Below, piece by piece: positions 4,759 through 5,760 of a stretch of DNA of 5,760 nt. The position numbers and the translations under genes were made by a program. Origin of the DNA: Halovenus sp. (GTDB taxonomy: Archaea > Halobacteriota > Halobacteria > Halobacteriales > Haloarculaceae); assembly GCA_003551265.1 (NCBI GenBank), contig PUMG01000340.1, forward strand, positions 1 through 5,760. Direction: 5' to 3'. Positions within the stretch are counted from its first letter, which is position 1; every line of letters begins with the position of its first letter. The notes below the pieces were generated by a model. The model did no database searches, was not told the origin of the DNA, and saw only the letters and a program-made list of their open reading frames with translations.

Positions 4759-5760
4759 ATGAGGGTGCCACACGAGAAGACAGTCTCTACGAGACAGCAA
4801 GCAAAAAAAACACTCGTACTGCTGATAACATCAGTGCTTCTTCTCTCGATGGTTGCAGTCGGTTTCCAGGGCGCTGCAGTGGCAAGCAGTGACGCTGAGC
4901 TGGCAGCCAACTCCATCGAGGGGACGCCCGAGGATTCGGAGTTCTCGGTGTTCAACTATGCGAGCAATCAGGGAACGTTCGCGACAGTCGAAACTGACGG
5001 GCTGCTGGTAGCAATCTACGACTGGCGTGCTGGAGACATTGCGACAGCGGAGTTGCTCGACGTTATCAATGCCTGGCGTGCAGGTGATGACCTGCTCGAG
5101 ATACAGTTCGACGATCAGGACAGCATCGACCGTGATGCCGTCGTTATCGACACCGCGGTCGTGACCGAGGATGTCGCCGACGAGTTCATCGTCGCTGTCG
5201 AGGACGAAGATGGCACCGTTCTCTCTGATAGCGACGTGCTTTCGGGAGCCCAGAGCGATGTCGAGATAGACGGACTCGACCTCAATGCGACGGTCGGAGA
5301 GGGTGAAGCCAACCTGACTGCAGTGTTGCACGAGGTCGACGACGGCGACCGTGGTGATGCGTTCCTCGCTGAGGGTGCGCCAATTACGGATACAGCGCTC
5401 GTCGACGCCGACGCTCCCGATGTCGACAGGGTGGAAATCGAACCCGATGACGCTCAGACGATCACTGCAGGTGAGGACGTCGAGTTCAACGCCACTGCAT
5501 TCGACGATGAGGATAACGTCGTTGAGGATGACGATTCAGCCTTTGACTGGGATGCGGACGGTGGCTCTATCAGTGATACTGGTCTCTTCGACGAGACTGT
5601 TGCTGGTGATTACAACGTCACTGCAACCCTGGAACAAGTATCCTCCAATGCGACGATGGTGAGTGTCGAAGCCGGTGAAGTCGAGACCGTCGCCATAGAC
5701 CCAGAGGAGGATCAGACAATCGAATCCGGTGAGACTGTCGAGTTCAACGCCACTGCGTCA
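4759..5760 (+). CDS. Secreted modular surface protein with dockerin-like helices, DUF7282-like domain and Ig-like repeats (partial)
   Basis: The frame from ATG 4759 is open for 334 codons to the window end, so the C-terminus is missing. Residues 1-42 are a Sec-type signal peptide: a basic start (RQQAKK), a hydrophobic core (about 18-36) and a likely cut after AVA at 42. No twin-arginine is present. Residues about 80-110 hold two similar helices, LLVAIYDWRAGD and LLDVINAWRAGD, like the dockerin-type helix pairs of haloarchaeal exported proteins but without a clear calcium loop. Residues about 115-219 (FDDQDS ... LTAVLHE ... PITDTALVDA) resemble the haloarchaeal domain catalogued as DUF7282. 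From 222 an 86-residue Ig-like unit runs to 307 and a second starts at 308. Asn-X-Ser/Thr sites occur at N176, N185, N244, N286, N297 and N330, which fits archaeal N-glycosylation. An adhesin or cell-surface structural role is inferred. A long repeat array and a C-terminal anchor (for example PGF-CTERM) would be expected beyond the window. No SD is present. Confidence 0.85.
   Translation, partial: MRVPHEKTVSTRQQAKKTLVLLITSVLLLSMVAVGFQGAAVASSDAELAANSIEGTPEDSEFSVFNYASNQGTFATVETDGLLVAIYDWRAGDIATAELLDVINAWRAGDDLLEIQFDDQDSIDRDAVVIDTAVVTEDVADEFIVAVEDEDGTVLSDSDVLSGAQSDVEIDGLDLNATVGEGEANLTAVLHEVDDGDRGDAFLAEGAPITDTALVDADAPDVDRVEIEPDDAQTITAGEDVEFNATAFDDEDNVVEDDDSAFDWDADGGSISDTGLFDETVAGDYNVTATLEQVSSNATMVSVEAGEVETVAIDPEEDQTIESGETVEFNATAS
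5422..5760 (+). repeat. Tandem Ig-like repeat units of 258 nt (86 residues), second cut by window end
   Basis: Unit 1 covers 5422-5679, starting VDRVEIEP; unit 2 starts at 5680 with VETVAIDP. Over the first 26 residues 16 are identical, centred on QTI..GE.VEFNATA. At DNA level 5479-5498 and 5737-5756 are identical over 20 nt, exactly 258 nt apart, so the units arose by duplication and part of the DNA is still unchanged or was recently homogenised. The rest has diverged in both codons and residues. Confidence 0.8.

Noticed and set aside
5351..5662. Plus-strand alternative frame of 103 codons inside the surface-protein gene
   Set aside because: It is rich in Ser, Thr, Leu and Arg and out of frame with an acidic repeat protein that has a signal peptide and internal repeats.

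Overview
The window looks like the chromosome of a halophilic archaeon (class Halobacteria). The predicted proteins are very rich in Asp and Glu, GC is high in the genes, and Shine-Dalgarno sequences are present at only some starts. One gene is an HTH-10 (Bat-type) regulator, a family typical of haloarchaea, and another is a haloarchaeal-style modular surface protein. I cannot assign a genus from the sequence alone.

Layout: (1) 1-853, minus strand, the N-terminal 284 residues of an AI-2E/DUF20 family membrane protein that runs off the left edge. (2) 854-1110, a divergent intergenic region with a perfect 9+3+9 palindrome directly upstream of the next gene. (3) 1111-1989, plus strand, a tandem two-domain universal stress protein. 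(4) 2012-3577, minus strand, an ABC1/UbiB/ADCK-family atypical kinase with C-terminal membrane helices; it converges on the stress gene across a 22-nt gap. (5) 3578-3679, a 102-nt spacer holding a strong Shine-Dalgarno, a TATA-like box and two near-perfect 16-bp palindromes. (6) 3680-4318, minus strand, an HTH-10 regulator with an N-terminal C-X65-C-X-C-X7-C pattern, the arrangement described for the haloarchaeal anaerobic-respiration regulators NarO and DmsR. (7) 4319-4758, a 440-nt AT-richer intergenic region with promoters facing outwards. (8) 4759-5760, plus strand, the start of a secreted, modular, probably N-glycosylated surface protein with Ig-like repeats, cut by the right edge.

Working model (inference): the Cys-motif regulator, the UbiB-like kinase (a family tied to respiratory quinones) and the universal stress protein may form a small redox- or energy-responsive group. 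The strongest non-coding evidence is a 10-mer, ACGTTCGACC, found in both the regulator promoter and the kinase promoter at the same place relative to a TATA-like box, plus the palindrome upstream of the stress gene. The surface protein at the right looks like a separate unit. I found no rRNA, tRNA, CRISPR array or complete mobile element.
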